From Thermohalobaculum sp039026375 (GTDB lineage: Bacteria; Pseudomonadota; Alphaproteobacteria; Rhodobacterales; Rhodobacteraceae), in the NCBI GenBank assembly GCA_039026375.1, contig JBCCML010000003.1, positions 88,978-152,977 of the forward strand: a stretch of DNA of 64,000 nt, in the 5' to 3' direction. The first letter of the stretch is position 1. Every line of letters starts with the position of its first letter. The notes beneath the pieces are model-generated. The model was not told the origin of the DNA. It saw nothing but the letters and a program-made list of their open reading frames with translations, and made no database searches. Position numbers and translations under genes: made by a program. Positions 7,833 through 16,521 of this stretch are shown here, piece after piece.

Positions 7833-9020
7833 ATGTTGAGAGCATCAAGGTTTCGTCTGGCGGCGATCTTTCTCGGCGGTAGTTTGGCGGTGTCCGGTTG
7901 TACACCCACGGTAACAACGCAAGGCCCCCCAGCGCCAGGGCAAGGTGGTCAAAGCCCAACAGCAGCGGTGGAACGGGAGTTCGCGGCGGACCAGCAGGTG
8001 ACCGTTGCATTGCTAGCACCGAGCTCCGCGCCCAGAGCGGCTGCAGTGGGCAAGGCGTTGGTAAACGCCGCGCGCATGGCGATGTCCGAACGCGCAGATC
8101 CACTGTTGCAGCTGCGCGTCTACGATACCGGCGGGAATGTGACCCAGGCCCGACTTGCCGCAGAGAAAGCAATCAGTGATGGGGCGATGGTCATCCTGGG
8201 GCCACTTTTCGGCGCCAACGCCAAAGCAGTTGCTGAACCCGCTGCAACAGCCGGGGTCAAGGTCCTGTCTTTTTCGACTGATGCATCGGCGGCTGGAGAC
8301 CCGGTCTATTTGACTGGCTTCTTGCCTGAAGTCGCCGCAGAAAGAATTGCTAACTTTGCGCGCGCTCGCGGCATGGGCAGCATCGGAGTGTTCTATCCCA
8401 ATAACCCCTACGGCGCTGCGGCGAACACGGGCGTTGGACGAGCAGTTGGCACAAACGTGGTTGCCCGAGCCGAGTACCAGCGAACTAACGATGGCATCAC
8501 CCAGGGCACCAGGGCATTCGCAGCGGATGCGCGCGCGTCAGGCGCTACGGCAGTTTTGATCGCGGATAGCGGCCAAGCTTTGAAGTACGTCGCAGCGTTG
8601 ATGGAAAACTACGGAATCTCACCCAGACAGGTGAAGTACTTAGGCTTGGGCGAATGGAACTCTCGCGCCACGCTGACCGAACCAGCACTCCAAGGCGGTT
8701 GGTTCGCTGCACCTGACCCAACAGCCGTACGTGCTTTTGTGGAAAGGTACGAAGCAAACTTCGGATCAGTCCCTCCCTTGCAGGCCGTACTCGCATACGA
8801 CGCTGTCAACATTGTCGCCGTCTTGACCGCAGAAGCCCGGGTAAGTGGCGCCCCCCCCTTCTCAACCGAAGCGTTAACACGTGGCCGCGGATTCAAAGGG
8901 GCCGTTGGCCCAGTAGCTTTGGGAAGCGACGGCATCGCCAGGCGCGGCATGGCCATACTTGAAGTCGGTGAAGGAGTATTCACCGTAGTTGACCCTGTCC
9001 CAGTGGGCGTCGGCTCCTGA
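7833..9020 (+). CDS. Penicillin-binding protein activator, LpoA-like lipoprotein
   Basis: 395 residues from the ATG at 7833, preceded by GGGAGAGGG. A lipoprotein signal is plain: a hydrophobic stretch ending LAVSGC with the lipidated Cys at about residue 23. The rest is a type 1 periplasmic-binding fold of the LpoA C-terminal kind. It starts with a variable Gln/Pro/Gly-rich linker, then VTVALLAPSSAPRAAAVGKA, GAMVILGPLFGANAKAVAEP, VKVLSFSTDAS, GVFYPNNPYG and AVLAYDAVNIV. In gammaproteobacteria LpoA activates PBP1A from the outer membrane. This shorter alphaproteobacterial relative lacks the long TPR domain, so that role is inferred. It is divergent from rsmI. Confidence 0.85.
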   Translation: MLRASRFRLAAIFLGGSLAVSGCTPTVTTQGPPAPGQGGQSPTAAVEREFAADQQVTVALLAPSSAPRAAAVGKALVNAARMAMSERADPLLQLRVYDTGGNVTQARLAAEKAISDGAMVILGPLFGANAKAVAEPAATAGVKVLSFSTDASAAGDPVYLTGFLPEVAAERIANFARARGMGSIGVFYPNNPYGAAANTGVGRAVGTNVVARAEYQRTNDGITQGTRAFAADARASGATAVLIADSGQALKYVAALMENYGISPRQVKYLGLGEWNSRATLTEPALQGGWFAAPDPTAVRAFVERYEANFGSVPPLQAVLAYDAVNIVAVLTAEARVSGAPPFSTEALTRGRGFKGAVGPVALGSDGIARRGMAILEVGEGVFTVVDPVPVGVGS

Positions 9021-9091
9021 GCGGGGCGCCCAGATTACAGGCTAAATCCCGGGTCGGTGTTGCGGAAGCCACCTTCGCCGGCCTGAGCCAT

Positions 9092-11839
9092 TTGATCGCC
9101 GACCCAGCGACGGTGGGGGATCATCATGACTTGATCCACGCAGTTGACGAGGAGGCTGAAAAGTCAACCAATCCTGAGTCTCTCCGCAAAGCTGTTGTCG
9201 GCTTAGTCAGTGCCTTCCTAAAGACCCACCGTACCAAGGTTCGTGAGGGATTGATCGCGACGCCCAATGCTGGGCTGCGCGTCGCCCGGTCGTTTGCCCA
9301 CGTGACCGATTGTGCAGTGGCGGCGCTGGTCCACTTAGCCACAGAACATCTCCACCCCCAGCCAGTTCGGACGAAAGGACAGCACTTGGCTGTCATCGCA
9401 GTGGGCGGATATGGCCGGGGCGAGATGGCGCCGTTCTCAGATGTCGACCTGCTGTTCCTCACACCGTACAAACGGACGGCTTGGTCGGAGAGTGTCATTG
9501 AGAGCATTCTCTACTGCCTATGGGACCTGAAACTGAAGATTGGGCAATCGACGCGGTCAATCGATGATTGCCTCAGGCTTGCAGCCGAGGATCTGACCAT
9601 TCGGACTGCGCTGCTGGAGCAGCGGTTCCTATGGGGAGATCCGGAGCCGTTTCACGAACTGGATCGTCGGCTTTGGGATGAGCTGTACCTCAAAACCGGC
9701 CCCGAGTTCGTCGAAGCAAAAATGGAAGAGCGTGACACACGGCATACGCGACATGGCGGCACCAGGTATCTCGTCGAGCCCAATGTGAAGGAGTCCAAAG
9801 GCGGTCTACGTGACCTTCAAACACTTCATTGGATCTCAAAGTACCTCTACCGAACCGGGACAGCTTGGCAACTGGTGGAGATGGGCGTTTTCGAGCACGA
9901 CGAAGTGCAGCGCTTCGCGGACGCTTCCAAATTCATCTGGGCGGTTCGAAGTCACCTCCATGATCTGGCGGGTCGGGCGCAGGAGCAATTGACGTTCGAC
10001 AGACAAGTCGAGATCGCGGGGCGCATGGGCTTTACGGACACGGATGGTCGCCGTGCAGTCGAACACTTCATGCAGACCTATTTTCGCCATGCGAAGGGCG
10101 TGGGCGATCTGACGCGGATCTTCTCTGCAGCCTTGGAAGCACAGCACGCCAAACCGCAGCCGGCGCTATCATTCCTGCTGAGGGCCCTTAGCTTCCGATC
10201 CGGCGCTACGGAAACAGACGGGCCATTTTCCGTTGTCGGGAATAGGCTGACCGTCCGAGACGATAGCGTCTTTGAGCAGGCGCCAATCAACATACTACGC
10301 CTGTTCTACGAAGCCGCCCGGATGGACGCTGTCATTCATCCTGCAGCTCTGCGCTTGGTAACGCAAAGTCTCGACCTGATAGATGACAGACTGCGCCAAG
10401 ACCCAGCTGCGGTGGCGATCTTCATGGACATGCTGTGTGATGCAAAAAACGGCGAGTGGCTGTTGCGCCGCATGAACGAGACAGAGGTGCTTGGAAGGTT
10501 TGTCCCGGAATTTGAACGCATCGTCGCGATGATGCAATTCAACATGTACCACCACTATACTGTGGACGAACATACAATCCGGACGATCGGGGTCCTGAAC
10601 GAGATCGAGAGCCGTGAGGCAGAGGACCTGCATCCGGTCTCTACCGAGATCATGATAGGTGGCGTCAATCGCCGGGTGCTCTACACGGCACTGCTGTGCC
10701 ACGACATCGGAAAGGGCGACAAACGCGATCACTCCGAATTCGGCGCGGAATTGGCAGCTGCAATTGGCCCTAGGCTGGGCCTGGACGCAGCAGAGATCGA
10801 AACTGTCGTCTGGCTTGTACGTCATCACCTGCTGATGTCGGACACGGCTCAGAAGCGCGATATCAACGACCCGCGCACCATCGAAGACTTCGCCCAGATC
10901 GTCCAAAGCCCCCAAAGGCTGAGACTGCTGATGGTCCTGACGGTTTGCGACATTCGTGGCGTTGGGCCGAATGTCTGGAATAACTGGAAAGCACAGCTGC
11001 TGCGGAACCTCTACTGGGATACAAGGGACGTACTGACTGGCGGGGCTGAAAACGCGACGCGCGAACATCGCGTGAAACTTGCCCGCAGCGACCTGGCCGA
11101 AGAATTGGAAGGCTGGATACCGTCGGCAGTCCAGGCAGAGCTCTCCAAGCACTATCCGCAGTATTGGATGGGCCTAGACACACCCACCCACAAGATCTTT
11201 GCAGAACTATCTCAGACCATCGGCGACGCTCCGATGACCAGCCGCTTTCTGCCCTCGACAAAGCGGGATGCGACTAAGGCCTGTCTGTACATGTCAGATC
11301 ACCCTGGCCTCTTCGCAAGGATGGCGGGCGCATTCGCGATCGCAGGAGCCAGCGTTGTCGACGCGCGCAGTTACACGACCAACGATGGGATGGCGACCTC
11401 GGTCTTTTGGCTGCAGGATCAGGACGGCAACGCTTATGAGGAAGCACGACTTCCCAAGTTGCGCACCACGATTGAGAAAACCTTGAAGGGCGAAATGATT
11501 GCCCGGACCGAGATAGCAGAGCGACGTCACGTTCGCCCACGTGAAAGTCAGTTTACCGTTCCGCCACGCATTGTCTTCGACAACGACGCTTCGGATGTCT
11601 ACACGGTGATCGAAGTCAACGCCCGTGATCGGCTGGGCTTGCTGCACGAACTGACCCGAACACTCGCCGGTCTTAACGTGAACATCTTTTCGGCCATCAT
11701 CGCCACTTACGGCGAGCAAGCTGTGGATGTGTTCTATGCCAAAGACCTGTTTGGCCACAAAATCCGCTCGAAGAACAAATTGGCGCAGATCGAGCGACAT
11801 CTGATCAATGCGATCCAGGGTGTCGGGCGAAGCAGTTAA
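9092..11839 (+). CDS. glnD: [Protein-PII] uridylyltransferase / uridylyl-removing enzyme
   Basis: About 915 residues. GlnD senses glutamine and uridylylates or deuridylylates PII proteins such as the GlnK encoded at 37529-37867. Domains in order: nucleotidyltransferase with GGYGRGEMAPFSDVDLLF (about 105-122), a helical linker, the HD domain with CHDIGKGDKRDHSEFG (about 535-550), and two ACT domains beginning near residues 729 (CLYMSDHPGLFARMAGA) and 836 (VIEVNARDRLGLLHELTRTL). The start is uncertain: TTG at 9092 gives the longest form, while GTG 9113 and TTG 9131 (after GGTGGGGGA) are alternatives. All catalytic motifs are intact. Confidence 0.95.
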   Translation: MIADPATVGDHHDLIHAVDEEAEKSTNPESLRKAVVGLVSAFLKTHRTKVREGLIATPNAGLRVARSFAHVTDCAVAALVHLATEHLHPQPVRTKGQHLAVIAVGGYGRGEMAPFSDVDLLFLTPYKRTAWSESVIESILYCLWDLKLKIGQSTRSIDDCLRLAAEDLTIRTALLEQRFLWGDPEPFHELDRRLWDELYLKTGPEFVEAKMEERDTRHTRHGGTRYLVEPNVKESKGGLRDLQTLHWISKYLYRTGTAWQLVEMGVFEHDEVQRFADASKFIWAVRSHLHDLAGRAQEQLTFDRQVEIAGRMGFTDTDGRRAVEHFMQTYFRHAKGVGDLTRIFSAALEAQHAKPQPALSFLLRALSFRSGATETDGPFSVVGNRLTVRDDSVFEQAPINILRLFYEAARMDAVIHPAALRLVTQSLDLIDDRLRQDPAAVAIFMDMLCDAKNGEWLLRRMNETEVLGRFVPEFERIVAMMQFNMYHHYTVDEHTIRTIGVLNEIESREAEDLHPVSTEIMIGGVNRRVLYTALLCHDIGKGDKRDHSEFGAELAAAIGPRLGLDAAEIETVVWLVRHHLLMSDTAQKRDINDPRTIEDFAQIVQSPQRLRLLMVLTVCDIRGVGPNVWNNWKAQLLRNLYWDTRDVLTGGAENATREHRVKLARSDLAEELEGWIPSAVQAELSKHYPQYWMGLDTPTHKIFAELSQTIGDAPMTSRFLPSTKRDATKACLYMSDHPGLFARMAGAFAIAGASVVDARSYTTNDGMATSVFWLQDQDGNAYEEARLPKLRTTIEKTLKGEMIARTEIAERRHVRPRESQFTVPPRIVFDNDASDVYTVIEVNARDRLGLLHELTRTLAGLNVNIFSAIIATYGEQAVDVFYAKDLFGHKIRSKNKLAQIERHLINAIQGVGRSS

Positions 11840-11917
11840 ACACGGGTTCCAGCAGGCATCTGGTCCTTCCCTAAGCACGCTCCGCGGCGTAGCATCGCGG
11901 CCGTGCCGGAGACCTGA

Positions 11918-13489
11918 ATGACCAGCCGTCCCAACCGTATTCTACGCAGTTTCGCGACCGTTGGCGGATGGACCATGGCCAGCCGGGTTCTGGGGTTTCT
12001 GCGCGACATCGCAATGGCCACGATAGTCGGGACAGGCCCGCTGGCCGAGGCCTTCTTTGTCGCCTTTCGTCTGCCCAACATGTTCCGCCGCTTCTTTGCA
12101 GAAGGCGCGTTCAACACAGCCTTTGTCCCGATGTTTGCCGCGCGCTTGGAAGAAGGTGGCAAAGATCAGGCAAAAGAATTTGCGCAACAGGCGATCTCGG
12201 GGCTCTTTGCAGCGCTGTTGATCCTCACCCTATTGGCTCAACTAGCAACACCATGGCTGGTTTGGGCACTTGCTTCAGGTTTCGATGCCGAACGTCAGGC
12301 GCTTGCGGAAACATTCACAAGGATTGTCTTTCCTTACATTGTTTTCATCTCCCTGGCGGCGTTGTTCTCGGGCGTACTAAACGCCTTTGGAAGGTTTGCC
12401 GCCGCCGCCGCCGCCCCTGTGCTGCTGAATGTCATCTGGATCGCGGCATTGGGACTGGCCTGGGCTGCAGGATGGGATGTCGGCCTGACGCTTTCCTGGG
12501 CCATTTTTGCAGCAGGCCTCGCCCAGCTGGCACTGGTCTGGATGGCTGCCAAAAGGCTGGGCTTGGGGCTTTTGCCCCGCCGCCCAAGACTGACCCCCCA
12601 GATGAAACGACTTGTCGTGGTCGGCATTCCGGCGGCGTTGGCGGGTGGCGTCATGCAGATCAACCTGTTGGTCGGAACACAGGTCGCCAGCTATTTCGAG
12701 GGCGCCGTCGCTTGGCTTTGGATGGCGGACCGCGTTTATCAACTACCGCTTGGCGCCATCGGTGTGGCGATCGGCGTTGTTCTCCTTCCAGAGCTTGCAA
12801 GAAGGTTCAGAGCAGGAGATGCCGAGGGTACCGCACATGCCATGAACCGCGCCGGTGAGTTCTCCCTGGTATTCACATTGCCCTCAGCAGTGGCTTTGGT
12901 ACTGGTGCCCCAGACCATTGTGACGGCGCTTTTTGAGCGCGGGGCGTTCACAGCTGAGGATAGCGCACAAACAGCGCTTGCGCTTGCAGTTTACGGTGTC
13001 GGATTGCCGACCTTTGTGCTGCAGAAGGTCCTTCAGCCAGCGTTCTTTGCCCGTGAAGACACCCGCACCCCACTGCGTTACGCCATGATATCCATGGTGA
13101 TCAACTTGGTGGTCGCGATCGGATTGGCGCCTGTGATCGGCTTCCTAGCTGCGGCAATGGCCACAACGCTTGCAGGCGCTGCAAACCTTTGGCTGCTTTG
13201 GCGCGGGGTTCAGCGGTTGTCACCGGAGTACATGATGGATGCTCAACTCGCTTCGCGCCTGCCTCGGATCGCCTTGGCAAGCTTAGGCATGGGCGCCGTC
13301 ATTCTCGGAATCGCACACGGCCTAGAGTATCTGCTTCCCGGTTGGGCAGGAGTCACAGTGATCGCCGTGGTTACCGGAGGCATGGTCTCCTACGGTGTTT
13401 TTGGCTTCGCGTTGGGTGCATTCAGCATATCAGAGCTCAAAAGCGCATTACGGCGAAGCAAGCGCCAACCTGAAGGACGTGAACCGTGA
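11918..13489 (+). CDS. murJ: Lipid II flippase MurJ
   Basis: 523 residues with about 14 hydrophobic segments. MurJ flips lipid II across the inner membrane for peptidoglycan synthesis. The opening MTSRPNRILRSFATVGGWTM and SRVLGFLRDIAMATIVG match the MviN/MurJ N-terminus, including the conserved Arg cluster. AFFVAFRLPNMFRRFFAEGA carries the family signature, and FALFERGAF-like and FFAREDTRTP motifs occur in the second half. The ATG at 11918 lies 78 nt after glnD. glnD-murJ adjacency is common in alphaproteobacteria. The stop codon overlaps the next gene by 4 nt (GTGA). Confidence 0.95.
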   Translation: MTSRPNRILRSFATVGGWTMASRVLGFLRDIAMATIVGTGPLAEAFFVAFRLPNMFRRFFAEGAFNTAFVPMFAARLEEGGKDQAKEFAQQAISGLFAALLILTLLAQLATPWLVWALASGFDAERQALAETFTRIVFPYIVFISLAALFSGVLNAFGRFAAAAAAPVLLNVIWIAALGLAWAAGWDVGLTLSWAIFAAGLAQLALVWMAAKRLGLGLLPRRPRLTPQMKRLVVVGIPAALAGGVMQINLLVGTQVASYFEGAVAWLWMADRVYQLPLGAIGVAIGVVLLPELARRFRAGDAEGTAHAMNRAGEFSLVFTLPSAVALVLVPQTIVTALFERGAFTAEDSAQTALALAVYGVGLPTFVLQKVLQPAFFAREDTRTPLRYAMISMVINLVVAIGLAPVIGFLAAAMATTLAGAANLWLLWRGVQRLSPEYMMDAQLASRLPRIALASLGMGAVILGIAHGLEYLLPGWAGVTVIAVVTGGMVSYGVFGFALGAFSISELKSALRRSKRQPEGREP

Positions 13490-14673
13490 GAAAAGTTTGC
13501 CTCGTCCTTTTTATGTTGGGGTTCCTGGCTGGTTGTCTGGGCGAGCGCCCGTTCCCGGCCCCACCCTCAGACCGGTACACGCTGGCGAAAATACCGGGTT
13601 TTCCCAACGCTCGTTTTTGGGGGGATGTGCCACCACCCCGGGCGGCAGAAGAATTGGCACTTCTGTCTCAACAGATAGGTCAGCGCATCCGGGACGAAGG
13701 TAAGCAACCAAATGGCGGTCGTATCGACATCCTTGTGCTCTCTGGTGGCGGATCAGACGGCGCCTACGGGGCCGGGCTACTTAACGGCTGGACCGCGCGC
13801 GGTGATCGACCAGAATTTGGATTGGTTACTGGCATCTCTACCGGCGCCTTGATCGCGCCCTATGCCTTTGTGGGCAAACGCTTCGATCCTGAACTCGAGC
13901 GCTTCTACACGAACACCAAGACCGAGGATGTCCTGGTTCTAACGCTGTTCAAGACACTTACGGGACAAGCGCTTGGACTAGCGGACAATGCAGGCTTCGT
14001 TGCGGCGGTGGACCAAGGCCTGACAACCCAATTGATCCGAGATATTGCGGCCGAGCATCGCAAAGGCCGGCGTCTGTGGGTTGGGACCACCAACCTTGAC
14101 GCGCAGCGGCCTGTAATCTGGAACATCAGTGCCATTGCAGCCACTGGACGACCGGAAGCTCGCGAACTCATTCGAGATGTCTTGGTTGCGTCAGCATCCA
14201 TTCCGGGCGCCTTCTCGCCTCAATTGATCGAAGTCGAGATCGACGGCCAGCGCTTTACCGAAATGCATGTAGACGGCGGCGTGAGCAGACAGCTGTTCCT
14301 GTACCCAATCGATTTGGACTTGGGAGAGTACACCGATCGAGGGCCCAACCAGATGCGGCCAGGAACGATCTATGTCATTAGAAACACCCTCTTAGATCCT
14401 ACCTACGAGGGCGTGCCGCCGCGCGTTCTAGAGATCACGGCGCGATCGGTTTCGACGCTGATAAAGTACTCCGGTGTTGCCGATGTCGAGATCATCCGCG
14501 CTCAAGCGTTGGACGACGGTTTTGGCCTGAAGCTTACGGCTGTACCTCCCGAGTTCACCGCAAAGGAGACGGAGTTGTTCGACCCTGCCTATATGCGGGC
14601 GCTTTACGATGTAGGCTATGGCCTTATGGTGGATGGGAACCCGTGGACCGAGGCCGTGCCCAGAGCGCCCTAA
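13486..14673 (+). CDS. Patatin-like phospholipase, lipoprotein
   Basis: 395 residues from a GTG that overlaps the murJ stop codon. The N-terminus is a lipoprotein signal, MRKVCLVLFMLGFLAGC, with Cys17 as lipid site. The patatin catalytic elements are complete. There is an oxyanion-hole glycine run GGGSDGAYGAG (about 86-96), the G-x-S-x-G nucleophile GISTG (about 115-119), and the D-G-G/A catalytic Asp in HVDGGVSRQ (about 262). The enzyme is therefore expected to be an active Ser-Asp lipid acyl hydrolase anchored in a membrane facing the periplasm. Substrate unknown. Its position after murJ suggests a cell-envelope role, but that is inference. Confidence 0.9.
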   Translation: MRKVCLVLFMLGFLAGCLGERPFPAPPSDRYTLAKIPGFPNARFWGDVPPPRAAEELALLSQQIGQRIRDEGKQPNGGRIDILVLSGGGSDGAYGAGLLNGWTARGDRPEFGLVTGISTGALIAPYAFVGKRFDPELERFYTNTKTEDVLVLTLFKTLTGQALGLADNAGFVAAVDQGLTTQLIRDIAAEHRKGRRLWVGTTNLDAQRPVIWNISAIAATGRPEARELIRDVLVASASIPGAFSPQLIEVEIDGQRFTEMHVDGGVSRQLFLYPIDLDLGEYTDRGPNQMRPGTIYVIRNTLLDPTYEGVPPRVLEITARSVSTLIKYSGVADVEIIRAQALDDGFGLKLTAVPPEFTAKETELFDPAYMRALYDVGYGLMVDGNPWTEAVPRAP

Positions 14674-14680
14674 AGGGCGC
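14665..14680. other. Hairpin spanning two overlapping stop codons
   Basis: GCGCCC (14665-14670), TAAA loop, GGGCGC (14675-14680) form a perfect 6-bp stem exactly across the overlapping stop codons of the convergent patatin and hisG genes. There is no T-run. It may mark the 3' end of both transcripts. Confidence 0.4.
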
Positions 14681-15377
14681 CCGACGCTTCCAACCGATCG
14701 CGCAACACTGCAAGGCTGGAGCGAGCCAGATCCGACCATTCTGCGGTGACGCTTTCCGCCAAGACGGCTTGGCTTTCCAAAATCAAGCCATCGTCAAGCT
14801 GCTTCAGGTGATTGGCTCTTAGGGTGTCACCGGTTGAGGTGATGTCAGCTATAGCCTCTGCAGCCAGATTCTTCGGCGCAGCCTCAGTCGCACCTTGGCT
14901 GTCTACCAACCGGTAATCAGCGACCCCGTGCTTCTGAAAGAAGGCGCGAACCAGGTTGTGATACTTGGTGGCCACGCGCAAAGCATGCCCGTGAAACTGA
15001 CGAAACTGCGCCGCGACCTCATCCAGATCATGCATCGATTCCACGTCGATCCAGACCTTCGGCACCGCCACGATCAGATCAGCGTGACCGAAACCGCACT
15101 TGGTGAGGATGCTTATCAGTTCGTTGCGCGAGGTCAGGCGCTCTCGGATCAGGTCCTCGCCAGTCACACCTAAGTGGACTCTTCCGGCCGCAAGTTCGCG
15201 CGGCACTTCACCGGCCGACATCATCACGACGTCTAGACCGTCAAGGCCCGTTGCCTGAGCAGAGTATTCCCTGTCGGTGCCATCCCGAAAGATCTCGATC
15301 CCAAGGCCCGCAAACCAGGCAATCGTGTCCGCCTGCAAACGGCCCTTTGAAGGTAAGGCTAGGGACAGTCCAGTCAT
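14670..15377 (-). CDS. hisG: ATP phosphoribosyltransferase, short-form catalytic subunit
   Basis: 235 residues, the short HisG form that lacks the C-terminal regulatory domain and needs HisZ. It catalyses the first committed step of histidine synthesis, joining ATP and PRPP. Motifs: LSLALPSKGRLQADTIAWFA at the N-terminus, VVMMSAGEVPRELAAGRVHLG, and DSQGATEAAPKNLAAEAIADITSTGDTL with the PRPP-binding loop. The ATG at 15377 overlaps the hisZ stop by 4 nt, so HisG and HisZ are translationally coupled, fitting their joint complex. It overlaps the patatin gene by 4 nt at the stop codons. Confidence 0.95.
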   Translation of the reverse strand: MTGLSLALPSKGRLQADTIAWFAGLGIEIFRDGTDREYSAQATGLDGLDVVMMSAGEVPRELAAGRVHLGVTGEDLIRERLTSRNELISILTKCGFGHADLIVAVPKVWIDVESMHDLDEVAAQFRQFHGHALRVATKYHNLVRAFFQKHGVADYRLVDSQGATEAAPKNLAAEAIADITSTGDTLRANHLKQLDDGLILESQAVLAESVTAEWSDLARSSLAVLRDRLEASGAL

Positions 15378-16519
15378 GTCAGTGCCGACAAAACCGCTTC
15401 AGGCCGGATCATCCCGCCGACCGCTGGAACGGGGTGCGTGGCACCTAGTTTGGCGGTCATTGAATCGTACCGGCCGCCACCTGACAGTGGGGGATGCGCC
15501 TGCTGCCCCTTCGCTCGTATCTCGAAGACAAAACCGTCATAGTATTCAAGGTTGCGGCCGAAACTTGCATCAAACTGGATTTGCGCAGGGTCGATACCCT
15601 GTTTGGACAAGCCCTCTAGGCGCTCGTCAAACCGATCGACGGCGGTCGCCAGCGCACCACCGATCTCGCCTGTCAACGCCCGCATTTGGGTGCCGGCCTG
15701 GACCGCTGGTCCGGCGATCGCCAGCATCGCATCAATAAGATCGGCTGCGGACTGTTCCATAGGCGGGTCAGCTTTTGCCATTGACAGCGACACTGCGCGT
15801 TCTTGGATCTCATCCAACCGGCGCAGCCCAATGAATTCCCCTTCCGCGCGCGCGCGGTCGCTCAGCCAGTCCGGGGCAGCCCCAGGCGCCACAGCTTCCA
15901 GCAACTCTATTCTCGCGGCGCTATCGGAAGGCGGCATTACAGATCGTTTCACCAGATCTTGAAAACGTGAGGGGCGCCAAAAGTGACGGAGCAAATCCGC
16001 ACGACGTCGATCCGGCATCTCCAAGCTGCCCAAAAGCGCGAAGGGAACAGAAAGATCTCCAATCGTCATCTCGACTTCATGAAGGCCAAGCTCCCTAAGC
16101 CCTCCGATTAACGTGGTCAGCGCCAGAATATCTGCAGCCGTGGTATCCGCTTCCCCGAAGCTCTCGATCCCAGCCTGGATGTATTCTACAGGTCGACCAA
16201 GGCCGGGCTGTTGACGACGAAACACCGGTCCTTGGTAGGCGTAAGCACCTGCCGTATCCCAACCATTCTCCCCATGGATCAGTGCGACGGGCACGGTGAA
16301 GTCTGGTCTCAGGCATAGTTCGTTGCCACGCTCAGCATCCGGGAAGAGAAAGGCCCTTGCCCGCAGGTCCTCTCCATAAAGGCTTAACAACGTCTCGCCT
16401 AAGTAAAGATGCGGTGGCGAAACGGCGGTGTAGCCACACAATTCAAAGTGCGCGCTCAGCGTCTTCAGCGACGTATCCAGCTGACGCTGAACCAAACCCG
16501 TTCGAGGGCGGCCAAGCAT
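15374..16519 (-). CDS. hisZ: ATP phosphoribosyltransferase regulatory subunit
   Basis: 381 residues from the ATG at 16519 (MLGRPRTGLVQRQLDTS), 2 nt after the hisS stop; the longer reading to 16606 would run into hisS. HisZ is a catalytically dead paralogue of histidyl-tRNA synthetase that binds short HisG and confers histidine feedback. Class II synthetase features are visible: LCLRPDFTVPVALIHG (motif 2-like region), a GPVFRRQQPG loop, and LEYYDGFVFEIRAKGQQ with SGGGRYDSMTAKLG near the C-terminus. The anticodon-binding domain of HisS is missing. It lies directly downstream of hisS, the likely duplication source of the family. Confidence 0.95.
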   Translation of the reverse strand: MLGRPRTGLVQRQLDTSLKTLSAHFELCGYTAVSPPHLYLGETLLSLYGEDLRARAFLFPDAERGNELCLRPDFTVPVALIHGENGWDTAGAYAYQGPVFRRQQPGLGRPVEYIQAGIESFGEADTTAADILALTTLIGGLRELGLHEVEMTIGDLSVPFALLGSLEMPDRRRADLLRHFWRPSRFQDLVKRSVMPPSDSAARIELLEAVAPGAAPDWLSDRARAEGEFIGLRRLDEIQERAVSLSMAKADPPMEQSAADLIDAMLAIAGPAVQAGTQMRALTGEIGGALATAVDRFDERLEGLSKQGIDPAQIQFDASFGRNLEYYDGFVFEIRAKGQQAHPPLSGGGRYDSMTAKLGATHPVPAVGGMIRPEAVLSALT

Positions 16520-16521
16520 TC

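Noticed and set aside
10295..11152. 285-codon frame antisense to glnD
   Set aside because: Lies over the HD domain of glnD; a composition shadow.
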